Shown here: piece by piece, positions 1-8,226 of the stretch
How positions within the stretch are numbered: the first letter of the stretch is position 1
Layout: each line of letters begins with the position of its first letter
Assembly: GCF_000717175.1 (NCBI RefSeq)
Contig: NZ_JNYD01000023.1
Location: 27,148 to 91,147 of the forward strand
Length of the DNA stretch: 64,000 bases
DNA from: Pseudonocardia autotrophica
Lineage (GTDB): Bacteria; Actinomycetota; Actinomycetes; Mycobacteriales; Pseudonocardiaceae
Reading direction: 5' to 3'
Notes under the pieces: generated by a model
Told to the model about the DNA's origin: nothing
Seen by the model: the letters and a program-made list of their open reading frames with translations, nothing else
Databases searched by the model: none
Made by a program: the position numbers and the translations under genes

Positions 1-1900
1 CGTAGACCACCGGGAACTCGAGGCCCTTGCTGCGGTGGACCGTGACGATCTGCACGGCGTCGGCGTCGGACTCCAGGCGCCGGCTCCGCTCGGTGGTGGT
101 GTCCCGCGCGGCGTCGGCCATGCGGTGGCGCAGCCATTCGACCAGCGCGGACGGGCCGAGGTGCCGCTCCAGCGACGCCCCGTGCAGCACCTGCCCGATG
201 TGCCGGACGTCCGTGAGCCGCCGGTCGCCCTCGCGCAGCCCGAGCAGCCGCGACGGCAGCCGGGTGCGGCTGGTGACCGCCTCCAGCAGCGCCGCGACGC
301 CGCGCTCGGCCAGCACCGCGTGCCACGCCCGCAGGTCCGTGCCCAGCTCGTCGATCAGCTCCTCGGCCCGCTCGCCGCACAGCTCCTCGACCGTGTGCCC
401 GACGAAGCAGGTCAGCGCGGCGGCGCGCAGCCGGGTGGCCCGCTGCGGCTGCTCGACGGCCTCGAGCAGGGTCAGCCACTCCGCCGCGGCCTCGGTGGTG
501 AACACGCTGGTGGTGCCGGTCAGGACCGCCGGCACACCGGCCGCGGTACACGCGTCCCGCACCTGGACGCCCTGGGCGTTGGTACGGACCAGGACCGCGA
601 CGTCGCCGGCGCGCAGCGGCCGGTCCTCGACGGTGGCGGGGGAGGCGAGCAGGGCGGCGATGTCGGCGGCGACGTCCTCCGCCACCACCTCCCGCGCCTT
701 CTGCGCCCGGCCCAGCCGCCGGCCGGTGAGCGGCTCCAGCCGGTCCCGGTCGACCACCCGCAGCCGGAACGGCTCGTCCGACGGCGCTCCGGCGAGCCGC
801 CGCGCGGTGTGGTGCGCCTCCACCGGCCGGACGACGATCTGGTCCGACCCCAGCGCGACCTCGCCGAACACCCCGTCGAGCGCCTCGAGCAGCGCCTCGT
901 CCGTGCGGTAGTTGGTGCCCAGGGTCCGCAGCTCCCCGGCCTCCTTCGCCGCCTCCAGGTAGGAGACCACGTCGGCCCCGCGAAACGCGTAGATCGCCTG
1001 CTTCGGGTCGCCGATCAGGACGAGCGTGACGTGCCCGTGGAAGGCCCGCTGCAGGATCTCCCACTGCACCGGGTCGGTGTCCTGGAACTCGTCGACCAGC
1101 ACCACGTCGTACCGGGCCTGCAGCCGCTCGCGGGCCGCGGCGCCGCGCACCGGGTCCCGCAGGGCACCGGCGAGACGGGTCAGCATGTCGTCGTACGAGA
1201 ACAGCCGCCGCGCGCGCTTGCGCCGGTCGACCTCGCCACGGACGGCCTTGGCGAAGTTGTACCGGACCCCGGCGACCGAGCCGGGCGAGGCGTCCGCGGG
1301 TTCGAGCCGGGCCTGCGGGTCGCCGACCGCCTGCCGGGCGAGCTTGAGCGCCTCGTCCCGGGAGAAGTCCGGGCGGCCGGCACCGGGGGCGGCGTACTTG
1401 CGGACGTAGAAGTCGTCCACCACTTCGGTGACCAGGTCGTCGACGTGCTCGACGAACTCCGCGTCGGGGTCGCTGTCCCCGGCCACCCCGAGCCCGGCCA
1501 GCATCTGCTGGCAGAACTGGTGCGTGGTGGCGATCGTGGCCGCGTCGAACTCCGCGAGCGCCGCCCGCAGCCGGGCCCGCCGCGCCGTGACCTCCTCGGG
1601 GCTGCCCTGCTGCAGCAGTCGGGTGACCGGGTCCGCCGAGGGCACCCCGGCGGCGAGCCCGCGCTCGGTGGCGCCGAGCCGCTCCCGGACGCGTTCGCGC
1701 AGCTCCTGGGTGGCCTCACGACCGAAGGTCACCAGCATCAGCCGGGGCAGCGCGGCGATCCCCTCGGCGACGTACCGGGTGGCGAGTGCGGCGATCGTGA
1801 AGGTCTTGCCGGTGCCCGCGCTGGCCTCCAGCACGGTGGTGCCGGTGGGCAGCGGGCCGTCGACCTCGAACTGCGGGTGGGCCAGGAGCACCTGTGTCAC
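1..1900 (-). CDS. recB: RecB, exodeoxyribonuclease V beta subunit (partial, 3' end outside window)
   Basis: N-terminal 633 codons of the UvrD-type helicase/nuclease subunit of RecBCD, which resects double-strand breaks for recombination. The GTG start at 1900 overlaps the recC stop as GTGA. The translation opens with VTQVLLAHPQFEVDGPL, and Walker A ASAGTGKT lies at residues 26-33. A UvrD Walker B with QTD-like context (VDEFQDTDPVQW) lies near residue 263, followed by GDPKQAIYAFRG (motif IV). The C-terminal nuclease domain lies beyond position 1. The overlap with recC implies translational coupling; recD may follow further along the minus strand, outside the window. Identification is from motifs and the recC neighbour. 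Confidence 0.93.
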   Translation of the reverse strand, partial: MTQVLLAHPQFEVDGPLPTGTTVLEASAGTGKTFTIAALATRYVAEGIAALPRLMLVTFGREATQELRERVRERLGATERGLAAGVPSADPVTRLLQQGSPEEVTARRARLRAALAEFDAATIATTHQFCQQMLAGLGVAGDSDPDAEFVEHVDDLVTEVVDDFYVRKYAAPGAGRPDFSRDEALKLARQAVGDPQARLEPADASPGSVAGVRYNFAKAVRGEVDRRKRARRLFSYDDMLTRLAGALRDPVRGAAARERLQARYDVVLVDEFQDTDPVQWEILQRAFHGHVTLVLIGDPKQAIYAFRGADVVSYLEAAKEAGELRTLGTNYRTDEALLEALDGVFGEVALGSDQIVVRPVEAHHTARRLAGAPSDEPFRLRVVDRDRLEPLTGRRLGRAQKAREVVAEDVAADIAALLASPATVEDRPLRAGDVAVLVRTNAQGVQVRDACTAAGVPAVLTGTTSVFTTEAAAEWLTLLEAVEQPQRATRLRAAALTCFVGHTVEELCGERAEELIDELGTDLRAWHAVLAERGVAALLEAVTSRTRLPSRLLGLREGDRRLTDVRHIGQVLHGASLERHLGPSALVEWLRHRMADAARDTTTERSRRLESDADAVQIVTVHRSKGLEFPVVY

Positions 1901-4900
1901 AACAACTCCACGTGTTCCGCGTCGAGCAGGGGCCGCCAGATCCGCTCGGCCAGCTCGCCGAACCGGGTCTCCACCACCCCCCGCTGCTCCAGCAGCCGCT
2001 CGAACTCCGGGTCCGCGCCCAGCACCGCGACGATCGCCTCGTCCTCCTTCTCGAACGTCCACTCCTTGGCCGCGGCCAGCTCCGCGTCCCGCGCCGCCGC
2101 ACCCGCCCGGCGCGCCTTCGCGTAGGCGGCGGTGCAGGGGGTGGAGACCGGCAGCGGCTCGCACAGCCCCTCGCGGTGCAATGTCACCAGGTCCGCCAGC
2201 GCCGCCCGGGCCTCGTCGGCGCCGAGCGGCCGGATCGTGGCGCGCATGGCCCCGCCGCCGCGCCCGCGGCCGAGCGTGACGGCCCGCCACTGGGTGTCCG
2301 GGCGGGTCACGGTGAGTGCGAGCAGCCGGGCCCAGGCCCGCAGCCGGTGCTTCGGCCCGAGCCGCGAGTACTCGACCGTGACCAGCGTGGACCCGTAGAG
2401 GCCGGCGACCGTGCCGACGACCCGCAGCCCGCCCAGGTCCGCCGCCACGTCCCGGGACACCGGCTCCCCGGTCCGCAGCTGCGCGCTCGCCTCGACCAGC
2501 GGCTCGACCGCGCTGTTGACCTTCTCCAGCACCGCCCCGCCGAGCGTGCCGGGCGGGAGCTCACCGCGCCGCCACTCCGCCTGCACGCACTGCTCGGCCG
2601 GGGCACCGGCGAGCCGGTCCCGCAGCATCCGGTTCCCGACCGCCCACTCGTCCAGCCCGCCCAGGCTGACGGGCAACGCGTCGGCCGGCTCCTCGTCCTC
2701 GGAGCGCGGCACCATGCCGACCCGCTGCCGCAGGAACGCCTTCATCGGGTGCTCGAGGAAGCGCACCAGGTCGTCGAGCTCCACGGTGTCGCCGGACTCC
2801 GGCGGCGCGAGCGGCGCGGCGAGGAACGGGGGCACGGGGCGGCGCTCGCCCTGCAGCGCCCGGGCACCGGCCAGGGCGTTGCGGTCGAAGCTGAACGGCG
2901 TGGTCCCCGCGGTGAGCTCGGGGGTGAAGTTCCGCGGGTCGAAGGGCTGCAACGGGTGCCGGACCGTGATCGCCTCGCTCGCCCGCCCGTCCTCGACCCG
3001 GACGGTCGTGTCGACCGCGTCGAGCAGCTCGCCGAGGGGGACGGCGGGCGGCCGGTCCGCCCCGGTCCGCTCGTTCATGCCCGAGTGCACCACGACCAGG
3101 TGCTCGGTGGCGGCCGTGATCGCGTCGAGCAGCAGCTGGCGGTCCTCGCTTCGCGGGTCCCGCTCGCCGACGCGCGGGTCGCGGGCCAGCACGTCGTCCC
3201 CGTCGGGGGCGCCGGTGCGGGGGAACACCCCGTCGTCCACCCCGAGCAGGCAGACGACCCGGTGCGGCACCGACCGCATCGGCACCAGCGTGGCGACGGT
3301 CAGCGTGCCGGTGCGGAAGTTCGCCCGACTGGGGCGGCCGCGCAGCCGGTCGGCCAGCAGACCCCGCACGTCCGACAGCGTGAGCGGGACGGTGCCGCCC
3401 TGCGGGCCGGCGGAGCGCACCACCTCGGCGAGCTCGGCCCGCGCCTGCGCGTCCTGCCACGCCTCGGACGCAGTGGTGGCGGTGAGGGCGGACAGCCCGT
3501 CGAGCAGTGCCGCGACCCAGGCGGTGAGCGGTTGCGGCCCGGCGAGCGCGCCGAGAGTCGTGTGCAACCGGTCGAGGAGCTCGGCGAGCGAGCCGACGAG
3601 GTCGACGTCCGAGGAGTCGACGTCGTCGAGCGGGAGGGCGGTGCCCAGCCAGCCCTGCTCGCCGGGCCGCTCGGCCATCGCGACCCCGAGCAGCATCCGG
3701 TCCAGCCCCGCCGCCCAGGTGTTCTGCGGGAACCCGTCGAGCTTGAACGGGCGGCGGTGCTCGCCGTCGAGCCCCCAGCGCACTCTGGCCCGGACGACCA
3801 GCTCGCCGATCCGGTCCAGCGCGTCGTCGTCGAGGCGGAAGCGGCGGCGCACCGGCGCGGAGCCGACCAGGTCGAGCACCTGCGAGGCGGCGACCCGGGA
3901 GTCGGCCAGCTCGAGCAGCGCCGACACGGTGCCCAGCAGGGGATTGGCCTGCCGGAGCGCCCGGTCGGCGAGCCGGACGCGCAGCCGGTGCCCGGGATGC
4001 GTGTCCTCGGGGTCGGCGCCCGCCGCGCCCGCTTCGGGCAGGGCGGCGGCCAGCCCGAACGACGCCGAGATCAGCGGCGCGAACGCCTCGATGTCCGGGC
4101 ACATGACGATGACGTCCCGCGGTTCGAGGGTCTCGTCGGCCGCGAGCAGGCCGAGGACGATCTCGCGCAGCACCTCCACCTGCCGGTCCGGCCCGTGGCA
4201 GGCGTGCACCTGCACGCTGCGGTCGGCGGAATCGAGCAGCGGCAGCTCACCGGCGGGCAGCCGGTCCTCCCGCAGGTTCTCCTGCAGACGCCCGAGCAGG
4301 GTGGCCGGCGCCGGGTCGGCCGGATGGTGCACGTCCGCGACCCCGGCGGGCAGCCGCAGCTGCAGCTCCCGCACGTCCCGCCCGAGGGACCGGAGCAGCG
4401 GGTTGACCACCTCGCCGGCCGACCCGTCCTGCTGACGCGGGACGGCGGCGCCCTGCGCCGGCGACAGCTTCCCCCACAGTGCGGGGGAGGGGTGCGGCAG
4501 CCAGAGGTGCACCTCGCGGTGCTCGGCCAGCGCGGACAGCACGGCGAGGTGCTCGGCGGCCAGCCGGGTGGGACCGAACACCGACAGCCGGTCCGGCAGC
4601 TCGACCAGGCCCGGGTCCGCGCGCAGCGCCCGCTCGGCCTGCTCCAGGCGCTCGGCCGGGCCGGGGACGCCGATCCGGGCGCGCAGCCGCCGCCACAGCT
4701 CGACCTGCCAGCGCAGGTCCTCCGGCACGCCCTGCGGCGAGCCCGCCCACCAGGCGCGCAGCATGTCCGGCCGGTGGACGGCGTAGCCGGCGAAGAGGTC
4801 GGCGAGGCGGCGGGCGACGGCGTAGGTCCGGCTGCCGCCGCTCTGCGAAAGGTGCGCGGCCAGCGCCGCGAACGTCTCGCCCGGCGCCTCGACGGCCGCG

Positions 4901-5241
4901 ACGACCTCCTCCAGCAGCGGCCACACCGCGCGCGCCGGGTGCCAGGGGTCGGTCTCCGGGTCGGTCCCGGTGGCGGCGTCGACCGCCTCGGCGAGGACCT
5001 GCCCGGGCGGCGGGAAGAGGACGTTGGCACACACCCCGTCCGCCCCCGCGACGGTGCCCAGCCGGTGCGCGAGGCGCTGCCCGAGCCACCGCTCGACGCC
5101 GCGCTCGGGCACCGCGACGATCTCGGGCACGAACGGATCGGCCGCCGGCCCGCCGATCACCTCGGCGAGCGCGTCGGCCAGCCGGTCGGCCCGCTCGGCC
5201 CGGTGCACCACCCACACGTGGGCCAAGTTAGCGACGCCCAC
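1897..5241 (-). CDS. recC: RecC, exodeoxyribonuclease V gamma subunit
   Basis: 1114-residue RecC, the subunit that channels DNA and recognises Chi in the RecBCD complex. The length fits the family (about 1,100 aa). The N-terminus (MGVANLAHVWVVHRAERADR) and the ERWLGQRLAHRLG segment, where RecC proteins carry a conserved W-L-x-x-x-L stretch, are characteristic. Later CHGPDRQVEVLREIVLGLL and LLVGSLAEL-type segments match the inactive helicase fold of RecC, which lacks an intact Walker A. The GTG start at 5241 has no strong ribosome site; an upstream start is not available in frame. It heads a recC-recB operon with a 4-nt overlap. Confidence 0.93.
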   Translation of the reverse strand: MGVANLAHVWVVHRAERADRLADALAEVIGGPAADPFVPEIVAVPERGVERWLGQRLAHRLGTVAGADGVCANVLFPPPGQVLAEAVDAATGTDPETDPWHPARAVWPLLEEVVAAVEAPGETFAALAAHLSQSGGSRTYAVARRLADLFAGYAVHRPDMLRAWWAGSPQGVPEDLRWQVELWRRLRARIGVPGPAERLEQAERALRADPGLVELPDRLSVFGPTRLAAEHLAVLSALAEHREVHLWLPHPSPALWGKLSPAQGAAVPRQQDGSAGEVVNPLLRSLGRDVRELQLRLPAGVADVHHPADPAPATLLGRLQENLREDRLPAGELPLLDSADRSVQVHACHGPDRQVEVLREIVLGLLAADETLEPRDVIVMCPDIEAFAPLISASFGLAAALPEAGAAGADPEDTHPGHRLRVRLADRALRQANPLLGTVSALLELADSRVAASQVLDLVGSAPVRRRFRLDDDALDRIGELVVRARVRWGLDGEHRRPFKLDGFPQNTWAAGLDRMLLGVAMAERPGEQGWLGTALPLDDVDSSDVDLVGSLAELLDRLHTTLGALAGPQPLTAWVAALLDGLSALTATTASEAWQDAQARAELAEVVRSAGPQGGTVPLTLSDVRGLLADRLRGRPSRANFRTGTLTVATLVPMRSVPHRVVCLLGVDDGVFPRTGAPDGDDVLARDPRVGERDPRSEDRQLLLDAITAATEHLVVVHSGMNERTGADRPPAVPLGELLDAVDTTVRVEDGRASEAITVRHPLQPFDPRNFTPELTAGTTPFSFDRNALAGARALQGERRPVPPFLAAPLAPPESGDTVELDDLVRFLEHPMKAFLRQRVGMVPRSEDEEPADALPVSLGGLDEWAVGNRMLRDRLAGAPAEQCVQAEWRRGELPPGTLGGAVLEKVNSAVEPLVEASAQLRTGEPVSRDVAADLGGLRVVGTVAGLYGSTLVTVEYSRLGPKHRLRAWARLLALTVTRPDTQWRAVTLGRGRGGGAMRATIRPLGADEARAALADLVTLHREGLCEPLPVSTPCTAAYAKARRAGAAARDAELAAAKEWTFEKEDEAIVAVLGADPEFERLLEQRGVVETRFGELAERIWRPLLDAEHVELL

Positions 5242-5361
5242 CGACGGTTCCGGCGAGGCCCCCGCGGCGTGTCCACAGGCCCGGCGCCGACCGGTGGGCG
5301 GCCGTCGGCGAGGGACCGGCGCAGGACCGGCGCGGGATCGTCGCGGGATCGGCGCGGCGGG

Positions 5362-5817
5362 TCAGTCGAGCTCGGCGAGTGCCTTCTTGGCCTGCTCCAA
5401 CTGGGCCTCGAGCTCGGCGACCTTGGCCTCCCGGGTGGCCCGCGCCTCGCCGATGACCTCCTCGATCGGCCCGGAGATCTCGGCGTGCAGCTCGGCCGCG
5501 GCCTTCTGCACCGCGCCCGCCGACACCGGCAGCGCCCGGGCGAGCCAGGTGGTGCCGCGCTTGAGCTCGGCCTGCCACTCGCCGTCGGCCGTGCCGCTCA
5601 CGGTGAGGGTCAGCTCGACCACCCGGGTCGTGCGGGCCGTCGAGCCCTTCGGCCGGCCCCGCTTGCGCTTCTCCGGCTCGGCCGCCGTCGCCCCGGCGGG
5701 GGCCGCGCCCCCCTCGGGCGTCGCAGCGGCGGAAGGAGCGGTGTCGGGTGCGGCACCCCCGGTCGGGGCGGTGTCGGTCGAGGCGGTCGTCGAGGTGCTC
5801 TCGGTCTCGGCGGTCAC
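5362..5817 (-). CDS. Small AT-hook-like protein (DUF6319-type), C-terminal coiled coil
   Basis: 151-residue protein with three visible parts. The N-terminus (about residues 1-50) is Thr/Ala/Pro-rich and probably disordered. A KRKRGRPKGS segment follows, which matches the AT-hook core GRP flanked by basic residues and suggests minor-groove DNA binding. A folded part (about 60-150) ends in a heptad-like helix (AKVAELEAQLEQAKKALAELD). The GTG start at 5817 is chosen because a GGAG-type ribosome site lies just upstream (gaggagaggga), and longer in-frame starts would run into the divergent MarR promoter. It resembles DUF6319 proteins of actinomycetes, whose role is not established. It is divergent from the MarR gene. 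Confidence 0.75.
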   Translation of the reverse strand: MTAETESTSTTASTDTAPTGGAAPDTAPSAAATPEGGAAPAGATAAEPEKRKRGRPKGSTARTTRVVELTLTVSGTADGEWQAELKRGTTWLARALPVSAGAVQKAAAELHAEISGPIEEVIGEARATREAKVAELEAQLEQAKKALAELD

Positions 5818-5915
5818 GTGCTCCCTCTCCTCACGGGCGGAACGTCCAAGGGTGACCGTAGAACAGGCGTTCGACCGCTCCGGGATCCGGGTGTGAGCCA
5901 CGGTGCATCGACCAC

Positions 5916-5935
5916 TTATATAGTTGCGTGATGTA
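5916..5935 (+). promoter_or_regulatory. AT-rich promoter/operator candidate for the MarR-MFS-UspA operon
   Basis: This is an AT-rich island in an otherwise very GC-rich divergent region. It contains TATAGT (5919-5924), a good TANNNT -10 hexamer only 11 bp from the ATG at 5936. No clear -35 box is visible. TTA...TAA ends with TTGC/GTAA half-sites form a weak imperfect dyad of the kind MarR proteins bind next to their own start codons. The operator role is an inference from position and composition. Confidence 0.35.
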
Positions 5936-6487
5936 ATGGTGCACGTGACCCCCACGGCATCCGTGCGCCCGGCGCGCGACGACGCGCAGGTGGCCGAGCT
6001 CGCCCAGGTCCTCGAACGCACCGCGAGCTGGCTGCGCCGCACGCTGCGGGCCGAGGAGTGGAACGCCGTCGCCCTCGCCGTGCTCGACGACCTCGACCGG
6101 CACGGGCCGCGCCGGGTCACCGAGCTGGCCGCCCAGGAGCGGACCTCGCAGCCCGGGATGACCGGCATAGTCGGGCGGCTGGAGGCCGCCGGGATGGTCG
6201 AGCGCGCCCCCGACCCGTCGGACGGCCGCGCCACGCTCGTCTCGGCCACCGCCGCGGGCCGCGCCTACATCGCGGGCCGGCACGCCCGGCGCACGGAGTT
6301 CCTCGCCGCGCGGATCACCACCCTGTCGGCCGACGACCGGCGCGCGCTGCTCGGCGCGACGCACGCCCTGGCCGCCCTGACCGACACCCCGTACCCGACG
6401 ACCCCGACCGGCCCCACCGGGCCGGGCGGCGAGGCCGCCGGCACCCCGACCACCCGCGAGACCCGTACCGAGGGGGAGCCGTCGTGA
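5936..6487 (+). CDS. MarR family transcriptional regulator
   Basis: 183-residue winged-helix regulator. The recognition region reads RRVTELAAQERTSQPGMTGI, and the wing carries the family signature D-P-S-D-G-R-A (APDPSDGRATLVSATAAG). The C-terminal 30 residues are Pro/Thr-rich and probably disordered. ATG 5936 is taken as start; GTG codons at 5939 and 5945 are alternatives, since a -10-like box sits just upstream and leaves little room for a leader. The stop overlaps the MFS gene (GTGA), so regulator and transporter are one operon. The arrangement suggests local control of the exporter by a small ligand; the ligand cannot be read from sequence. Confidence 0.9.
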   Translation: MVHVTPTASVRPARDDAQVAELAQVLERTASWLRRTLRAEEWNAVALAVLDDLDRHGPRRVTELAAQERTSQPGMTGIVGRLEAAGMVERAPDPSDGRATLVSATAAGRAYIAGRHARRTEFLAARITTLSADDRRALLGATHALAALTDTPYPTTPTGPTGPGGEAAGTPTTRETRTEGEPS

Positions 6488-7770
6488 GTTCTCACGGCAC
6501 GTCCGCAAGTCCGTTCCGGCAACCGAAGGCCGTCTGGGCCGTCGCCTTCGCCTGTGTCATCTCGTTCATGGGCATCGGCCTCGTCGACCCGATCCTGCCC
6601 GCGCTCGCGACGCAGCTGCACGCCAGCCACACCCAGGTGGAGCTGCTCTTCACCAGCTACCTCGTGGTCACCGCGGTGGCCATGCTCGTCACCGGCTGGG
6701 TGTCCAGCCGGATCGGCGCCAAGCGCACCCTGGTCATCGGGCTGGCGCTGATCGTCGTGTTCGCCGCGGCGGCCGCACTGGCCGGCGGCATCGGCGGGAT
6801 CGTCGGCTTCCGGGCCGGCTGGGGCCTCGGCAACGCCCTGTTCATCGCCACCAGCCTCGCCGTGATCGTCGGCTCCGCGAGCGGTGGGTTCGGCGGGGCG
6901 ATCGTGCTCTACGAGACCGCGCTGGGCGTCGGCATCGCGTCCGGGCCGCTGCTCGGCGGCCTGCTCGGCAACATCTCCTGGCGCGGCCCCTTCTTCGGGG
7001 TCTCGGCGCTGATGCTGATCGCGCTGGTCGCGACCGTCGTGTTCGTGGACAAGACCCCCAGGCCCGCCGAGCCGTCGAGGCTCTCCGAGCCGCTGACCGC
7101 CCTGCGGCACCGCAGCCTGCGCACCACGAGCCTGGTCGGCCTGCTCTACAACTGGGGCTTCTTCACCCTGCTCGGCTACGCGCCGTTCCTCATGAACCTC
7201 TCCGCGCTGCGGCTGGGCGCCGTGTTCTTCGCGTGGGGCGTGCTCGTCGCGCTCTTCGCGGTGTTCGGCGCCACCTGGCTCAAGGACCGCTTCGGCACCG
7301 CGCGGACACTCTACGGGAGCCTGATCTGCGTCGCCGTGATCCTCGCGGTGATCGGCACCTTCTCCGGCTCGGTGCCCACCGTGATCGTCGCGGTGGTCCT
7401 CTCCGGCGCGTTCGTCGGCCTGAACAACACCCTGGTCACGACCGCGGTCATGAGCATCTCGCCGGTGCCGCGCAACGTCGCCAGCGCCACCTACGGCTTC
7501 GTCCGGTTCATCGGCGGCGGGCTCGCCCCGTTCGTCGCGGGGCTGCTGGCCGAGGGCCTGAACGTGCACGTCCCGTTCTGGATCGCCGCGGTCGTCGTCC
7601 TCGCCGGGGCGCTGCTGCTGAGCACGGTGCACCGCGCGCTGGAGGACGCCGACGAGAACGCCGCGGCCGAGGACGCGGCCGCCGAGGAGGCCGTCACCCG
7701 GGTGCCCGCGGTCGAGGAGGAGGCGATCCTCGCCGAGCAGGCGCTGGGGCGCGAGGGCGGGCGACGGTGA
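6484..7770 (+). CDS. MFS transporter, drug-efflux type
   Basis: 428-residue major facilitator with about 12 membrane segments. The first helix carries the FMGIGLVDPILPALA segment typical of DHA1-type drug exporters. The loop between helices 2 and 3 (GWVSSRIGAKRTLVIG) is motif A, G-x-L-a-D-r-x-G-r-k-x-x-l, in degenerate form. The segment LGVGIASGPLLGGLLG matches motif C of drug:H+ antiporters. The last 50 residues are a cytoplasmic, Glu/Ala-rich tail. The gene is translationally coupled to the MarR gene upstream and the UspA gene downstream. An efflux role under MarR control is the natural reading; the substrate is unknown. Confidence 0.9.
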   Translation: MSSHGTSASPFRQPKAVWAVAFACVISFMGIGLVDPILPALATQLHASHTQVELLFTSYLVVTAVAMLVTGWVSSRIGAKRTLVIGLALIVVFAAAAALAGGIGGIVGFRAGWGLGNALFIATSLAVIVGSASGGFGGAIVLYETALGVGIASGPLLGGLLGNISWRGPFFGVSALMLIALVATVVFVDKTPRPAEPSRLSEPLTALRHRSLRTTSLVGLLYNWGFFTLLGYAPFLMNLSALRLGAVFFAWGVLVALFAVFGATWLKDRFGTARTLYGSLICVAVILAVIGTFSGSVPTVIVAVVLSGAFVGLNNTLVTTAVMSISPVPRNVASATYGFVRFIGGGLAPFVAGLLAEGLNVHVPFWIAAVVVLAGALLLSTVHRALEDADENAAAEDAAAEEAVTRVPAVEEEAILAEQALGREGGRR

Positions 7771-8222
7771 GCGGCGGCTTCGAGTACGGCTGCGACGGCC
7801 CGCGGGCCGTCGTGGTCGGCATCGACGGGTCGGAGACGGGCTGGCGGGCACTGCACTACGCCGTCGGCCAGGCCCGCCGGCAGGGCGGCCGGGTCGTGGC
7901 GGTGTACGCCGACCGGATCCCGTCCGTCGCCTTCGCCACGGCGGTGCCCCTGGCGGCCGCGGCCGTGACCGACCCGCAGGAGGACTCGCTGCTGCAGGAG
8001 CTGCGGTCCGGGGCCGAGGAGCTCGGGCCGCAGTACGGCGTCGAGGTGGCGTTCGAGGTGGTCGTCGGCGATCCGGTGCCGGCGCTGACCCAGGTCGCCG
8101 AGCGCGAGCGGGCCGACGCGATCCTCGTCGGGGCCAGCGTGCAGGCCGGGCACAGGCTCTTCGGCTCGGTGGCCGTGCGCGTGGTCCGGGCCGGGCGCTG
8201 GCCCGTGACCGTGGTCCCGTGA
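7767..8222 (+). CDS. Universal stress protein, UspA family
   Basis: 151 residues forming a single Usp domain: a first strand VVVGIDGSETGWRALHYAV with the conserved D-G-S, and a C-terminal VGASVQAGHRLFGSVAVRVVRAGRWPVTVVP matching the final strand P-V-T-V-V-P. The nucleotide-binding motif G-2x-G-9x-G-S is incomplete: the second Gly position is not preserved, although the terminal G-S is. Nucleotide binding is therefore uncertain. GTG 7767 overlaps the MFS stop, making this the third gene of the MarR operon. It probably belongs to a stress response linked to the exporter. Confidence 0.88.
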   Translation: MSGGFEYGCDGPRAVVVGIDGSETGWRALHYAVGQARRQGGRVVAVYADRIPSVAFATAVPLAAAAVTDPQEDSLLQELRSGAEELGPQYGVEVAFEVVVGDPVPALTQVAERERADAILVGASVQAGHRLFGSVAVRVVRAGRWPVTVVP

Positions 8223-8226
8223 CCGA

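Noticed and set aside
35..2125. Long plus-strand open frame opposite recB
   Set aside because: It is the high-GC antisense shadow of recB/recC: Arg/Gly/Pro-rich low-complexity translation, no ribosome site, no domain.
5924..5935. TTG 5924 as start of the MarR gene
   Set aside because: It overlaps the TATAGT -10 candidate and has no ribosome site; ATG 5936 is preferred.
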